DNA from: SB11 sp037968475
GTDB lineage: Bacteria > Bacteroidota > Bacteroidia > UBA8524
DNA length: 64,000 bases
NCBI GenBank assembly: GCA_037968475.1
Contig: JBBKVO010000018.1
Location: 186,001-250,000 of the forward strand
Direction: 5' to 3'
In this document: one piece after another, positions 35,613-45,166 of the stretch
Numbering within the stretch: position 1 is the first letter of the stretch
How the letters are laid out: the number at the start of each line of letters is the position of its first letter
Position numbers and translations under genes: made by a program
The notes under the pieces: model-generated
Told to the model about the DNA's origin: nothing
Seen by the model: the letters and a program-made list of their open reading frames with translations, nothing else
Databases searched by the model: none

Positions 35613-35975
35613 TTAAATTAAGTCTTTTGCACTCTCAAAAAATTTAAGATTAGCGCCCTTAACCACAAAAGGAGTCCGTATTACAGTTGGGTTTTCAACT
35701 AACAAATTAGCCAAATCAAAATCAGAAAAATTTGATGTATGCTGTATTTTTTCTTGATAAAATAACGATGTACGATCAAACAAATCATTAATAGGCACAT
35801 TACATTTACCCACTATTTCAAGTAATTGTAATGGAGTAAGGCGGTGCTGCACCACATCAATCACGTTTACAAATTTGTACTGAGTTTGCACATAAGCCTC
35901 AGCTTTTTGGCTTAGTGTATTTTCGTGGTTTATAAAAACCGTAGCGTACTCATCCGAAATATTAATGGTTTCCAT
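35613..35975 (-). CDS. ArsC/Spx-like thioredoxin-fold protein lacking the catalytic Cys
   Basis: 120 aa. The C-terminal half follows the ArsC/Spx pattern: LTPLQLLEIVGKCNVPINDLFDR, LVENPTVIRTPFVVKG. The N-terminal CxxS/CSxSR active site is replaced by HENTLSQKAEAY, so no nucleophilic Cys lies there. Enzymatic arsenate reduction is therefore unlikely; a regulatory or binding role is possible. Convergent with the 7TMR kinase gene, 6 bases apart. Confidence 0.72.
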   Translation of the reverse strand: METINISDEYATVFINHENTLSQKAEAYVQTQYKFVNVIDVVQHRLTPLQLLEIVGKCNVPINDLFDRTSLFYQEKIQHTSNFSDFDLANLLVENPTVIRTPFVVKGANLKFFESAKDLI

Positions 35976-36158
35976 ATTTTAGCATAATTAATGCAAGTAG
36001 AACAAAAGTCGGTTTTTTTAAAATGGTATATAACATATTATAAAAATTTATCCATAGCCTTGTTATTATCTTGTTAAAAATATCAACCATTGCCACTACC
36101 CTATTTAAAGTGGTATCAAGTATTTTTGTATTCCATATTTCAAATAAACAGAATCAAC

Positions 36159-36578
36159 ATGATAATGAATAACGATATGCCCACCGTACTTATTAAACGT
36201 AAAAACATACAAACCATTTTTGATTATTGCATGGATAACAAAATTGAGTTTTCTGTAAAGGAAAAACCCTTTACAGTAGAGGAGTATGAAGTAATTTTAA
36301 ATATTGAAGAGATAAAACAAGCTATTGCTTTGGGTATTTTTGCCCGCGAAAGCCGTATAGAGATTGTTGGTGTAAACGATAAACAACAAACTCAAAATAA
36401 AAATACACGAAAAAGTACTACATCTACCGCCACAAAATCGGTTGAAGAGGTAAGTGGAAAAGAAGAGACAACGACTGAAGAAGCCGAAGAAATTTCTTTT
36501 CATACCGAAGAAGCAAAAACTGAAAATAAAGGCTTCTCGCTAGATTTATCATCATCTCCATCACTAAGTTTTTCTTGA
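36159..36578 (+). CDS. Hypothetical protein with charged low-complexity tail
   Basis: 139 aa from ATG 36159. The N-terminal about 65 residues (TVLIKRKNIQTIFDYCMDNKIEFSVKEKPFTVEEYEVILNIEEIKQA, structured) are followed by an S/T/E/K-rich tail ending SLDLSSSPSLSFS. A TAnnTTTG element (36121-36128) lies between the longer in-frame start at 36090 and ATG 36159, favouring the shorter form. Its TGA overlaps the TTG start of the next gene (TTGA), so the two are co-translated. Function unknown. Confidence 0.7.
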   Translation: MIMNNDMPTVLIKRKNIQTIFDYCMDNKIEFSVKEKPFTVEEYEVILNIEEIKQAIALGIFARESRIEIVGVNDKQQTQNKNTRKSTTSTATKSVEEVSGKEETTTEEAEEISFHTEEAKTENKGFSLDLSSSPSLSFS

Positions 36579-37636
36579 TAAACACATACGATTTTATAAT
36601 AGTTGGGCAAGGATTGGCAGGTACTACCCTTGCCCATACTTTTTTAGAACAAGGCAAAACTGTACTTGTTGTTGACGATGGGCAAGAAATAACTTCATCA
36701 AAAGTGGCTGCGGGTATATGGAATCCTGTGGTTTTTAAACGCTATACTGCAAGTTTTTTAGCACAAGAGCTTTTAGCTTTTAATCAAGATTTTTACCCTA
36801 AGGTAGAGCAGAAAACTGGCGAAAAATTTTATCACCCTCTCCCCTATTACAAACTATTTTCATCGGTTGATGATGTAGAACATTGGCAGGGAAAACTGAA
36901 CAACCCTGAGGTAGAAAGATTTCTGGATAAAAAGATTAACACTTCACTCGGCCATAATTTCGTAGCTCCCTTTGGTGCCGCACCAATAAATAGTTGTGGT
37001 TACTTGGACGTAAAGAAATACTTAAAGGCTTCATCTGATTTTTTTACTCAAACAAGCTCATTTTTAAATGAAGAGTTCGAGTATAATCATATCGAATTTT
37101 TGCCTGATGGATTGCAGTACAAAAACAATATTGCCCAAAAAATTATTTTTTGTGAGGGATTAAAAACCCTTGCCAATCCCTATTGGCATAAACTTCCTTT
37201 TATGCCTGCCAAAGGCGAGGTTTTTACTATAAAAACTAAACTACCCCAAACACAAAAAGCCATAGTAAGCAAAGGTATTTTTATAGTACCGTTGGATAAT
37301 GATACCTACCGAGTAGGTTCAACCTATCGTTGGCACGATTTAAGTAATACGCCCACTGATGATGCCAAACAAGAATTGATAGAAAAGCTGGATAAAATGC
37401 TTGCAGTACCTTATGAAATTATTAAACACCAAGCGGCTGTTCGTCCTGCTGCTATTGATAGGCGACCTTTTGTAGGCCTTCACCCTGAAAATGACAGAAT
37501 AGGTGTGCTTAATGGTTTAGGTTCACGTGGGGTAATGCTTGCTCCGTATTTTGCACATCAATTAGTTGAACACATTTTATACAATAAGCCTATTGATACT
37601 GAGGTGAATGTGGCACGTGTATACGAAAAAAAATAG
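36575..37636 (+). CDS. FAD-dependent oxidoreductase (DAO family)
   Basis: 353 aa from TTG 36575. Dinucleotide-binding DFIIVGQGLAGTTLAHTFLEQG (GxGxxG) at the N-terminus and VAAGIWNPVVFKR; C-terminal FAD contact GVLNGLGSRGVMLAPYFA. DAO-type oxidases act on amines or amino acids; the substrate is unknown. Translationally coupled to the preceding hypothetical gene by a TTGA overlap. Confidence 0.85.
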   Translation: MINTYDFIIVGQGLAGTTLAHTFLEQGKTVLVVDDGQEITSSKVAAGIWNPVVFKRYTASFLAQELLAFNQDFYPKVEQKTGEKFYHPLPYYKLFSSVDDVEHWQGKLNNPEVERFLDKKINTSLGHNFVAPFGAAPINSCGYLDVKKYLKASSDFFTQTSSFLNEEFEYNHIEFLPDGLQYKNNIAQKIIFCEGLKTLANPYWHKLPFMPAKGEVFTIKTKLPQTQKAIVSKGIFIVPLDNDTYRVGSTYRWHDLSNTPTDDAKQELIEKLDKMLAVPYEIIKHQAAVRPAAIDRRPFVGLHPENDRIGVLNGLGSRGVMLAPYFAHQLVEHILYNKPIDTEVNVARVYEKK

Positions 37637-37668
37637 CCGAAGAGGAATACTATTTCCCTCCTCGGCTA
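37624..37668. terminator. Bidirectional terminator
   Basis: Stem TAGCCGA-A-GAGG (37634-37645) / CCTC-C-TCGGCTA (37657-37668) with one mismatch, immediately after the DAO stop. An A-run to its left makes it a good intrinsic terminator on the minus strand for the T9SS propeller gene. Confidence 0.7.
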
Positions 37669-37696
37669 TACATATTGATAAAGTATAAGGTAGATT

Positions 37697-39895
37697 TTAT
37701 TCTTTTACTATTTTAAAGGTGTGCTGGTCTGCACCTGATGTTACAGTAATTGTGTACACTCCATTTTCTAAACCATCCAGAGGTAAATCAAAGTTTTTTA
37801 TCGCCGACGAAAAACTCATCTTTTTCACCGTTTGGCCTAATACATTAGTAACCTCCAAAGCATTAATACCTTGATTTTTCTCAATGAAATCTGTTGAGAT
37901 TGTTAAACGATTACTGACTGGGTTAGGATAAGCGGTAATATTGCTTGAGGAATTAATCCCCTTTGTTACCACTACTTTTGATTGTGTTTTTGAGGTCTTA
38001 TCAGTACCTGTTTTTGCATAAATTGGGTTTGAAGTTGTTTGGCTGGGGCTGCAATCGGTTACAACAATCCACTCGTATGGGTTAGTGGTAGTAGCTATTG
38101 GATTTGACCCACCTGTTCCCCATGCGTAAGGGCCGTCAGCTTGTTGCATTGGAGGTACACCTTGTTCGGTATACAACACAAAATAATCATTTATACAATA
38201 TTGAAAATCAGGAACATCCCAAGAAACAACAGCGTTGGTGTGGAAGATATCATAAACAACCTGCACATTTTGTGCCGTTGGGCAACTACAATCCCTGTGA
38301 GCAGCTACATATCCCGCTTTTGTACTTGAAGTAGTAAGTGTATTAACAAACGTTGGCGACTCAAAACTTTTAAACATACCACTCATAAAAATTGGATCAG
38401 GGTCAGTACGTTCATACGCTATTTTAGGGCCGCTAAAAAGACCATTTAATGAACCGTAACCATTATCGTTTCCATCAATAGATTCTACCCAAGTTACATA
38501 TCCATTAGAACGGTCAATTTTCCCTAAGTAATGATCAGTTTGAGTACCAGTTCCTGACCCTGTAGCGGTTAATGATTTGTTACCAAAAGTGGCATTATTT
38601 TGATACAAACCTGATATGTACAATGTAGCTACATCGTCATTAAAAGCATCAATGTCGGTTCCATGGTCATTATCTCTTCCGCCATATACTTCTGCCCACT
38701 GGCAAACACCGCTATTATTGTATTTGGCTACATAAATATCAGAGCCCCCTATACCTGTTTTTGTTATTGAGCTTCCTCTAAAAGCCAATGTATTTTTTCC
38801 TGCAAATGAACCTGTAATATATAAATCTCCGTCATCAGGATATGTACTGATACTAGCCGCAAAGTCATCCCCATTGCTCGCAATATCATGCACCCACATC
38901 CAATCTCCGTCAGCATGATCTAGTTTTGCAATATAGCCACTGTAACTTGTGCTGGTAGATAAACTCATTGTAGTCATAGATTGAGTATAATCCATATCAA
39001 ACTCGCCTTTATAATAGCCTACAAGATAAACATCACCGTCAAGTGAAACGTTATCATCTTCAACGGCTAGTTCCATCCCATAACTTTCGCTCCCCGCAGC
39101 CATATTATTATCTACATAATTTGCCCATATAATATTTCCTGTATTTGTTGCATAATGGGCTACAAAGGTTTTTGCAGTTACTGTTGCTGATATGCCGGGT
39201 GTATGAATATTAGGATTACTTCCACTACCAGGATACGAGAGGTCTTCATAAAAATAACCCGTTACATACAAATCTCCTGCGATTCCCATAGATCCTCCGC
39301 TACCATCATTTGATGGGGCTAACGCAGTAGCTGTTCCTCCACCATATTCAGCTTCAATAATATTTGCCCATTGCACCAGCCCTGTTCTACTGAATTTTAC
39401 TATATAAGGTATTCTTGCTCCCGAAGTATAAACACCTGAGTTTACCTTAATAGGCGTTGGAGTGGTAGCATACGTTGGCGTAAGTATAGAATTAGGGAAT
39501 TGGGCATGATACACTGGCGGCGAATCTGTTTTTAAAGTGTAATAACCAGTAACATAAACATTACCTGCTAAATCACAAGAAATTCCAGCAGCCTCGTCAT
39601 CTCCCCAACTACCAAAATCAGTAATCCAGTTGATGTTGCCGCTCATATCAAGTTGAGCAATAAAGGCATCTTGAGAACCACTGGCAGAGGAAATAGAGTT
39701 TGAGCCTAATGTAATAGTACCCGTATAAGACCCTACAACATATACATAATCACCATTTGCAAAAGCGTATCCCGCAGCAATATCGAGAATGTTTAGTGAA
39801 CCTGTGGATTCGAATTTTTTTTCCCAAATCCAGTCTTGTGCTACTAATGCTTGCATAGATAGTAGCAATGCGAATAATAATGTAATTTTTTTCAT
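37697..39895 (-). CDS. Secreted T9SS cargo with SBBP-type beta-propeller repeats
   Basis: 732 aa. Signal peptide (ITLLFALLLSMQALVAQ); many repeats of the form DxYVTGYY..., GDLYITGSF..., LYISGLYQ with SGDI/AFIAQLD-like strands, as in SBBP-repeat propellers; then a C-terminal T9SS type A sorting domain (TAYPNPVSNRLTI, NVLGQTVKKMSF, LENGVYTITVTSG). Exported to the surface or medium through T9SS. Function probably adhesion or surface display; not provable from sequence. An intrinsic terminator follows the stop. Confidence 0.9.
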   Translation of the reverse strand: MKKITLLFALLLSMQALVAQDWIWEKKFESTGSLNILDIAAGYAFANGDYVYVVGSYTGTITLGSNSISSASGSQDAFIAQLDMSGNINWITDFGSWGDDEAAGISCDLAGNVYVTGYYTLKTDSPPVYHAQFPNSILTPTYATTPTPIKVNSGVYTSGARIPYIVKFSRTGLVQWANIIEAEYGGGTATALAPSNDGSGGSMGIAGDLYVTGYFYEDLSYPGSGSNPNIHTPGISATVTAKTFVAHYATNTGNIIWANYVDNNMAAGSESYGMELAVEDDNVSLDGDVYLVGYYKGEFDMDYTQSMTTMSLSTSTSYSGYIAKLDHADGDWMWVHDIASNGDDFAASISTYPDDGDLYITGSFAGKNTLAFRGSSITKTGIGGSDIYVAKYNNSGVCQWAEVYGGRDNDHGTDIDAFNDDVATLYISGLYQNNATFGNKSLTATGSGTGTQTDHYLGKIDRSNGYVTWVESIDGNDNGYGSLNGLFSGPKIAYERTDPDPIFMSGMFKSFESPTFVNTLTTSSTKAGYVAAHRDCSCPTAQNVQVVYDIFHTNAVVSWDVPDFQYCINDYFVLYTEQGVPPMQQADGPYAWGTGGSNPIATTTNPYEWIVVTDCSPSQTTSNPIYAKTGTDKTSKTQSKVVVTKGINSSSNITAYPNPVSNRLTISTDFIEKNQGINALEVTNVLGQTVKKMSFSSAIKNFDLPLDGLENGVYTITVTSGADQHTFKIVKE

Positions 39896-40025
39896 GCTAT
39901 TTGTATTAATTGATGTACTTCGAAATTAGAAGCTCATCAAGCATGATTATGTATTACAATGTATATACGTGTTGGCTTATTTCATAAGCGTGCAAATATG
40001 ACGACTAACGTGTACTACTAAAAAC

Positions 40026-41252
40026 TTAAAACAATTTACCCGCCACCCAGCCTGTGCTCCATGCTGCCTGAAAGTTGAAACCGCCTGTAATACCATCAAT
40101 ATCCAACACTTCACCTGCAAAATACATATTAGACACTACGCGGCTTTGCATGGTTTTCATATCAACATCATTTAAGTCAACACCTCCCGCAGTAACAAAC
40201 TCCTCCTTAAAAGTAGTTTTGCCCTGCACGGCATATTCATCATTAAAAAAGGTATTTATCAATCGATTAAAGTCTTGTTTCCTAATATCGCGCCACAGCA
40301 TAGTAGGCAAAATGTCTAATCGTTCAAGAAAAAATGCCCATAACCGTTTGGGTATATCGTAAGGGCGGGCATTGGTAATTAGTTTTTGCCCGTGGATAGT
40401 TTTAAAATCGGTTAAATATTGGCGCACGGCATCTTCATTTTTTGCCTCGTGCCAGTTAATCGCTATGGTACAGTTATACCCTGCTTCAGCCAACCAACGT
40501 GCTCCCCACGCCGATAGTTTTAGCACCGCAGGGCCACTCATACCCCAATGTGTTATAAGCAAAGGGCCTGCATAGTTTAATTTCGTCCCCAAAATACGCA
40601 CTTTAGCTTGCGGTACGCTTACCCCCATAAGCTGTGTTATGGCGTTTTTGGGCATATTAAACGTAAACAATGAAGGGACAGGCGGAACGACGCTGTGCCC
40701 CATATTAGCCAGCCATTGCAAACCGCTAAGTTTAGGACTGCCTCCTGTGGCTATTATTATTTTTTCCGTAAAAAGTTCTTGGTAATTAGTGGTAAGAGCA
40801 AAACCATTTTCGTTAGGGGTGATGGTTTCAATTTGAGTTTGCATCAGTATTTCTACCCTTAGCTTTCGGGCTTCGGCCATCAAACAATCAATAATAGTTT
40901 GCGAGTCATCGGTTACAGGAAACATCCTCCCATCTTCCTCTGTTTTCAGCCTCGCCCCTCTTGTTTCAAACCACTCAACGGTATCTTTTACGGCAAATTG
41001 GGCAAATACTTGACGCAGCTCTTTTTCACCACGTGGATAATTGCTGCACAGCTTTTTAAGTTCAAAACAATGGTGCGTAGCATTGCACCTACCCCCTCCC
41101 GATATTCTAACTTTTGCTAGTAGTTTATTTGTTTTTTCTACAATAGCTACTCGCTTTGCAGGGTGGTGCAACTTGGCCGAAAGGGCAGCAAAAAAACCTG
41201 CCGCTCCACCGCCAACTACAATCACATCATATTTACTGTTATTATTGCCCAA
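40026..41252 (-). CDS. BaiN/HI0933 (YhiN)-family flavoprotein
   Basis: 408 aa. FAD-binding YDVIVVGGGAAGFFAALSA at the N-terminus, KVRISGGGRCNATH, IIATGGSPKLSG, and C-terminal ITGGFNFQAAWSTGWVAG. Putative NAD(P)H-dependent FAD reductase of the HI0933 family; substrate unknown. Divergent from the OmpA pair with 38 bases between starts. Confidence 0.9.
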   Translation of the reverse strand: MGNNNSKYDVIVVGGGAAGFFAALSAKLHHPAKRVAIVEKTNKLLAKVRISGGGRCNATHHCFELKKLCSNYPRGEKELRQVFAQFAVKDTVEWFETRGARLKTEEDGRMFPVTDDSQTIIDCLMAEARKLRVEILMQTQIETITPNENGFALTTNYQELFTEKIIIATGGSPKLSGLQWLANMGHSVVPPVPSLFTFNMPKNAITQLMGVSVPQAKVRILGTKLNYAGPLLITHWGMSGPAVLKLSAWGARWLAEAGYNCTIAINWHEAKNEDAVRQYLTDFKTIHGQKLITNARPYDIPKRLWAFFLERLDILPTMLWRDIRKQDFNRLINTFFNDEYAVQGKTTFKEEFVTAGGVDLNDVDMKTMQSRVVSNMYFAGEVLDIDGITGGFNFQAAWSTGWVAGKLF

Positions 41253-41290
41253 CGAAATTTTTTACAAATGTGCACGTTTACCTATAAAGC

Positions 41291-42877
41291 ATGAAAGTAT
41301 TTTTACCCCTTCTATTCATTTTTATTGTATTTACAGGTTTTGCACAAAAAAATGAACAACATTACCCCAACGGACAGTTGCAATGGCGAGGCAAGTATAA
41401 AACGTTTAGGATAAAAACTACCTATGGCTACGACGTATCAAACGTGAAGGATGGTGAATGGGAATATTTTTATGCTAATGGAGCTCCTGCCCATACTGCA
41501 CGCTATAAAGCCAAAAAAACAAAAGCAGTACCCAAAGGACAATGGGAATATTATAGCCAAAATGGCGATTTGCTAAAACGTGAATATTATAAGTTTGGCA
41601 GCCTGCAAAATGAAGAATATTATAATGTAGGAACGTATACCTACACTACCGATAGTTTTGTGGTGAGGCAACTTACACCCGATACCCTGCTGCTTACCAA
41701 CTATATAAAAGGCGAACCCTTTGCCGAAATACTTGTAAAAAAAGGCGATGGGGTGTATGTATACCCTCCTCAAAACCATGATAATAGCTTGGCCTACGAA
41801 ACTCCTGCATTAGCCGATGACGGTTTTAAGCTAAAAGATACAGGCCAAAATCTTATAGGCAATCACAGTTTTGAGTATTCAAAAAAGAAAGACAGAAACG
41901 TTAACGAACTTCACAATGTAGCCGATACCTTTATGCACCATTGGTTCAATGCAACAGGTACTCCCGATTATTATATGGGTATGAAAAGTGCTGCACGCAC
42001 AGGCGAAAGGTTTTGCGGAATACGCATATACAGCCATGCTGAATATTTGGAGTATCTAGAAAACCAGTTAAAAGAACCGTTAACGGCAGGCACTACCTAT
42101 TGCTGCAAAGTGTTTTTTAGGCTCAATCCTGCATCGGGTTTGGCTACGGATGCTATTGGTTTCAGGTTTGATACTACATTGCTAAAATTTTATTACAGAG
42201 CTAGCCGATTGCCTGTGCCAGATATTATTAATAAACCTGGACAAATACTTAGCGAGAAAAACCGATGGATGCAGCTTACAGGTGCATACAAAGCCAAAGG
42301 TGGTGAACGTTATTTTACCATTGGTGGTTTTAAAGCACTTGGCGCACAAAACGCCAAACAACTAAACGAAACCAAAAAACAAGAAGCCTACTATGTAATA
42401 GATGATGTTTTTGTTTGGGCTGTAGACAAAGAAAGTGATTGCCCCTGTAACACCTATACCGTGCCCGATAGCCTTAAAAATGAACCCCAACAACCTATTA
42501 CACAAACTGAAAAAGACACCACCTATGAGGTAGGAAAAACTTTTATAATTAAGAATATATTTTTTGATGTTGACAAGGCCGAGCTATTGCCCAAATCTTT
42601 TGTGGCACTGGATTCATTGGTAGAGGTATTGTACCAATATCCTACTATGGAAATTGAAATATCAGGCCATACGGATAATACGGGAACGGAAGAACGCAAC
42701 ATTCAACTTTCGCTTGAACGTGCACAAGCGGTAGTAAACTACCTGCACGAGTTTGGTATTGGCGAAAACCGACTAAGCTATGCAGGCTATGCCGCCCAAC
42801 AACCTATTGACACTAACAATACCCCACAAGGCCGCCAAAACAACCGCCGCGTGCAGTTTAAAATCCTTAAAAAGTAA
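41291..42877 (+). CDS. OmpA-family protein with YwqK/MORN-like repeats, copy 1
   Basis: 528 aa. Signal peptide (VFLPLLFIFIVFTGFAQ). Residues about 20-130 carry YwqK/MORN-type repeats (YPNGQLQWRGKYK, GEWEYFYANG, GQWEYYSQNG). A middle domain (about 190-385) has NLIGNHSFEYSKKK and a jelly-roll-like strand pattern. The C-terminal OmpA peptidoglycan-binding domain (about 410-528) has FFDVDKAELLPKS, ISGHTDNTGTEERN and GYAAQQP. Envelope protein linking outer membrane and peptidoglycan is inferred. Followed by a paralogue after an 81-base gap. Confidence 0.88.
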   Translation: MKVFLPLLFIFIVFTGFAQKNEQHYPNGQLQWRGKYKTFRIKTTYGYDVSNVKDGEWEYFYANGAPAHTARYKAKKTKAVPKGQWEYYSQNGDLLKREYYKFGSLQNEEYYNVGTYTYTTDSFVVRQLTPDTLLLTNYIKGEPFAEILVKKGDGVYVYPPQNHDNSLAYETPALADDGFKLKDTGQNLIGNHSFEYSKKKDRNVNELHNVADTFMHHWFNATGTPDYYMGMKSAARTGERFCGIRIYSHAEYLEYLENQLKEPLTAGTTYCCKVFFRLNPASGLATDAIGFRFDTTLLKFYYRASRLPVPDIINKPGQILSEKNRWMQLTGAYKAKGGERYFTIGGFKALGAQNAKQLNETKKQEAYYVIDDVFVWAVDKESDCPCNTYTVPDSLKNEPQQPITQTEKDTTYEVGKTFIIKNIFFDVDKAELLPKSFVALDSLVEVLYQYPTMEIEISGHTDNTGTEERNIQLSLERAQAVVNYLHEFGIGENRLSYAGYAAQQPIDTNNTPQGRQNNRRVQFKILKK

Positions 42878-42958
42878 TCCATGCCTTTGAGACGTTGCTA
42901 CGCAACTATCAAATTACCAACAAAATTTTCTGCTCCTGCTTACGTTTACCCATTTAGC

Positions 42959-44548
42959 ATGAAAGTAATTTTACCCCTTCTATTCATTCTTCTTACTGTA
43001 GAAAGCGTAGCACAGTTAGCAACCAAAGACTACCCTGACGGACAGGTGCAAAGCGAAGGCGAGTATAAATACTACAGAAAAAAGATTACGTATGGGTACA
43101 ATGTTATAAAACTTAAAACGGGTGTTTGGAACAATTACTATCAAAATGGTGAGATAGCCCTAATTGAAAACTATAAAGTACACCGCAAAAGCAACAAACC
43201 CATAGGTGTTTGGGAATACTATGGCACAAATGGTGCGCTACTGAAAAAGGAGTATTACACCAATGGAAAGTTGGATAAGCAAGAATATTTTAACGTAGGC
43301 ACATATAATTTTACAACAGACAGCTTTAAAATCGAGCCTATTGCTGCTGATACCCTGCTGGTAACCAATTATTTAAAAGGAAATAGCTTTGGAGAACGTG
43401 TAACAGACAACGGCAACGGTGTGTACGTTTATTTTGATAAGGTGGCGGTTGATGTAAAAGAACCCGATACGATTATTACACTTATAGATACGAGTGGTTT
43501 TATGTTAGATACCGCTATTAACCTTGTAATGAACAATAGCTTTGAACGTTCAAAATACTTTAACAGCAGTGGCGATTATCAAATAAACAACATGGCCGAT
43601 ACTGCCGTGCAAGGGTGGCACATAGCCGCAGGTACGCCTGATTATTTTAGGAACACAACATTAGCCCGAACAGGTGAAAACTATTGTGGAATAAGGATTT
43701 ATAGTACTACAGAGTATTTAGAATACGTGGAGAATCATTTAAAGACGCCTTTAAAAGCAGGGAAAAAATATTGCTGTAAGGTGTTTTTTAAACTCAATTA
43801 TAAATCGGGCTTAGCAACTGATGCAATAGGCTTTAAGTTTAATAGACAGCTTTTAAAGTTTCACTACAATAGCAATTATTTACCCGTTCCTGATATTATT
43901 AATAAACCCCACCAAATGTTAATGGAAACTAAAGAGTGGATGCAGCTTACAGGTCTTTACCATGCAAATGGGGGTGAGCAGTACCTTGTTATAGGTGGGT
44001 TTAAGGCTATGGGAGCAGCAAATAAAACAATAGTAGCCTATCACCGAAAAGACGAAGCTTACTATTTTATTGATGATGTTTATGTTTGGGAAGTAGCCAA
44101 TGATAGCGATTGCCCATGCAATACTTACACCGTGCCCGATAGCCTTAAAAACGACCCTCAACAACCTATAACACAAATTGAAAAAGACACTACCTACGAA
44201 GTAGGAAAGACTTTTATAATTAAGAATATATTTTTTGATGTAGATAAGGCCGAACTATTGCCCAAATCGTTTGTAGCACTGGATTCATTAGTAGAATTGC
44301 TGTACCAATATCCTACTATGGAGATTGAAATATCAGGCCATACGGATAATACGGGTACAGAAGAACGCAATACCGAACTTTCGCTACAACGTGCACAAGC
44401 GGTAGTAAACTACCTGCACGAGTTTGGTATTGGCGAAAACCGACTAAGCTATGCAGGCTATGCCGCCCAGCAACCTATTGACACTAACAATACTCCACAA
44501 GGCCGCCAAAACAACCGCCGCGTGCAGTTTAAAATTTTGAAAAAGTAG
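42959..44548 (+). CDS. OmpA-family protein with YwqK/MORN-like repeats, copy 2
   Basis: 529 aa from ATG 42959 (MKVILPLLFILLTVESVAQ); the frame is open 26 codons further upstream but the signal peptide starts here. Same architecture as copy 1: YPDGQVQSEGEYKYYR repeats, middle domain with NLVMNNSFERSKYF and the identical type of OmpA C-terminus. The last ~130 codons are almost identical in sequence to copy 1, while the N-terminal two thirds have diverged. The short leader also resembles that of copy 1, so the duplication included upstream DNA. Confidence 0.88.
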   Translation: MKVILPLLFILLTVESVAQLATKDYPDGQVQSEGEYKYYRKKITYGYNVIKLKTGVWNNYYQNGEIALIENYKVHRKSNKPIGVWEYYGTNGALLKKEYYTNGKLDKQEYFNVGTYNFTTDSFKIEPIAADTLLVTNYLKGNSFGERVTDNGNGVYVYFDKVAVDVKEPDTIITLIDTSGFMLDTAINLVMNNSFERSKYFNSSGDYQINNMADTAVQGWHIAAGTPDYFRNTTLARTGENYCGIRIYSTTEYLEYVENHLKTPLKAGKKYCCKVFFKLNYKSGLATDAIGFKFNRQLLKFHYNSNYLPVPDIINKPHQMLMETKEWMQLTGLYHANGGEQYLVIGGFKAMGAANKTIVAYHRKDEAYYFIDDVYVWEVANDSDCPCNTYTVPDSLKNDPQQPITQIEKDTTYEVGKTFIIKNIFFDVDKAELLPKSFVALDSLVELLYQYPTMEIEISGHTDNTGTEERNTELSLQRAQAVVNYLHEFGIGENRLSYAGYAAQQPIDTNNTPQGRQNNRRVQFKILKK

Positions 44549-44586
44549 GTACATTAATACTTCGTTTTCTGTTTATTGCACTCACC

Positions 44587-45165
44587 ATGGAAACTTTTAA
44601 TGGAGTAATTGCAGTAACTGCAAAAAACGGCCAAGAGTGGCGAGAATGGCTACACCAAAACCACGCTACGGCAAAAAGTGTATGTCTTATCATTTATAGT
44701 AAAAGCAGTGAAACCCTTAGCATTACTTGGTCTGAAGCGGTAGACGAGGCTCTTTGTTTTGGCTGGATAGATAGCAAAGTAAACAAACGTGATGCTGAAA
44801 GCCGATACCAGTTTTACACCCCACGCAAACCCAAAAGTTTTTGGAGCAGAATAAATAAAGAAAAAATTGAGAAACTGATAACCGAAGGGCGGATGACTGA
44901 TGCAGGCCTACGAATGGTTGAACTGGCCAAACAAACAGGCACATGGACTGCGCTTGATGAAGTAGAAAAACTAATAATACCCAATGATTTGCAAGAAGCA
45001 TTTAACCGCCATCCACAATCAGCACAAAACTTTGACGCGTTTCCTAAATCAGCTAAAAAAATGATTTTAACATGGATTTTGAGTGCCAAAACCCAGCCAA
45101 CTCGTGAAAAACGATTGGAGGAAACTGCCTCAAAAGCAACAAAAAATATAAGAGCAGTTTCTTAA
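44587..45165 (+). CDS. YdeI/OmpD-associated family protein
   Basis: 192 aa. Begins NGQEWREWLHQNHATAKSV, then YSKSSETLSITWSEAVDEALCFGWIDSKVNKRD and QFYTPRKPKSFWSRINKEKI, all YdeI-family hallmarks; C-terminal helical region ends EKRLEETASKATKNIRAV. Members have been linked to bacteriocin or peptide tolerance, but the molecular role is unclear. Convergent with gltX, 1 base between stops. Confidence 0.88.
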   Translation: METFNGVIAVTAKNGQEWREWLHQNHATAKSVCLIIYSKSSETLSITWSEAVDEALCFGWIDSKVNKRDAESRYQFYTPRKPKSFWSRINKEKIEKLITEGRMTDAGLRMVELAKQTGTWTALDEVEKLIIPNDLQEAFNRHPQSAQNFDAFPKSAKKMILTWILSAKTQPTREKRLEETASKATKNIRAVS

Positions 45166-45166
45166 A

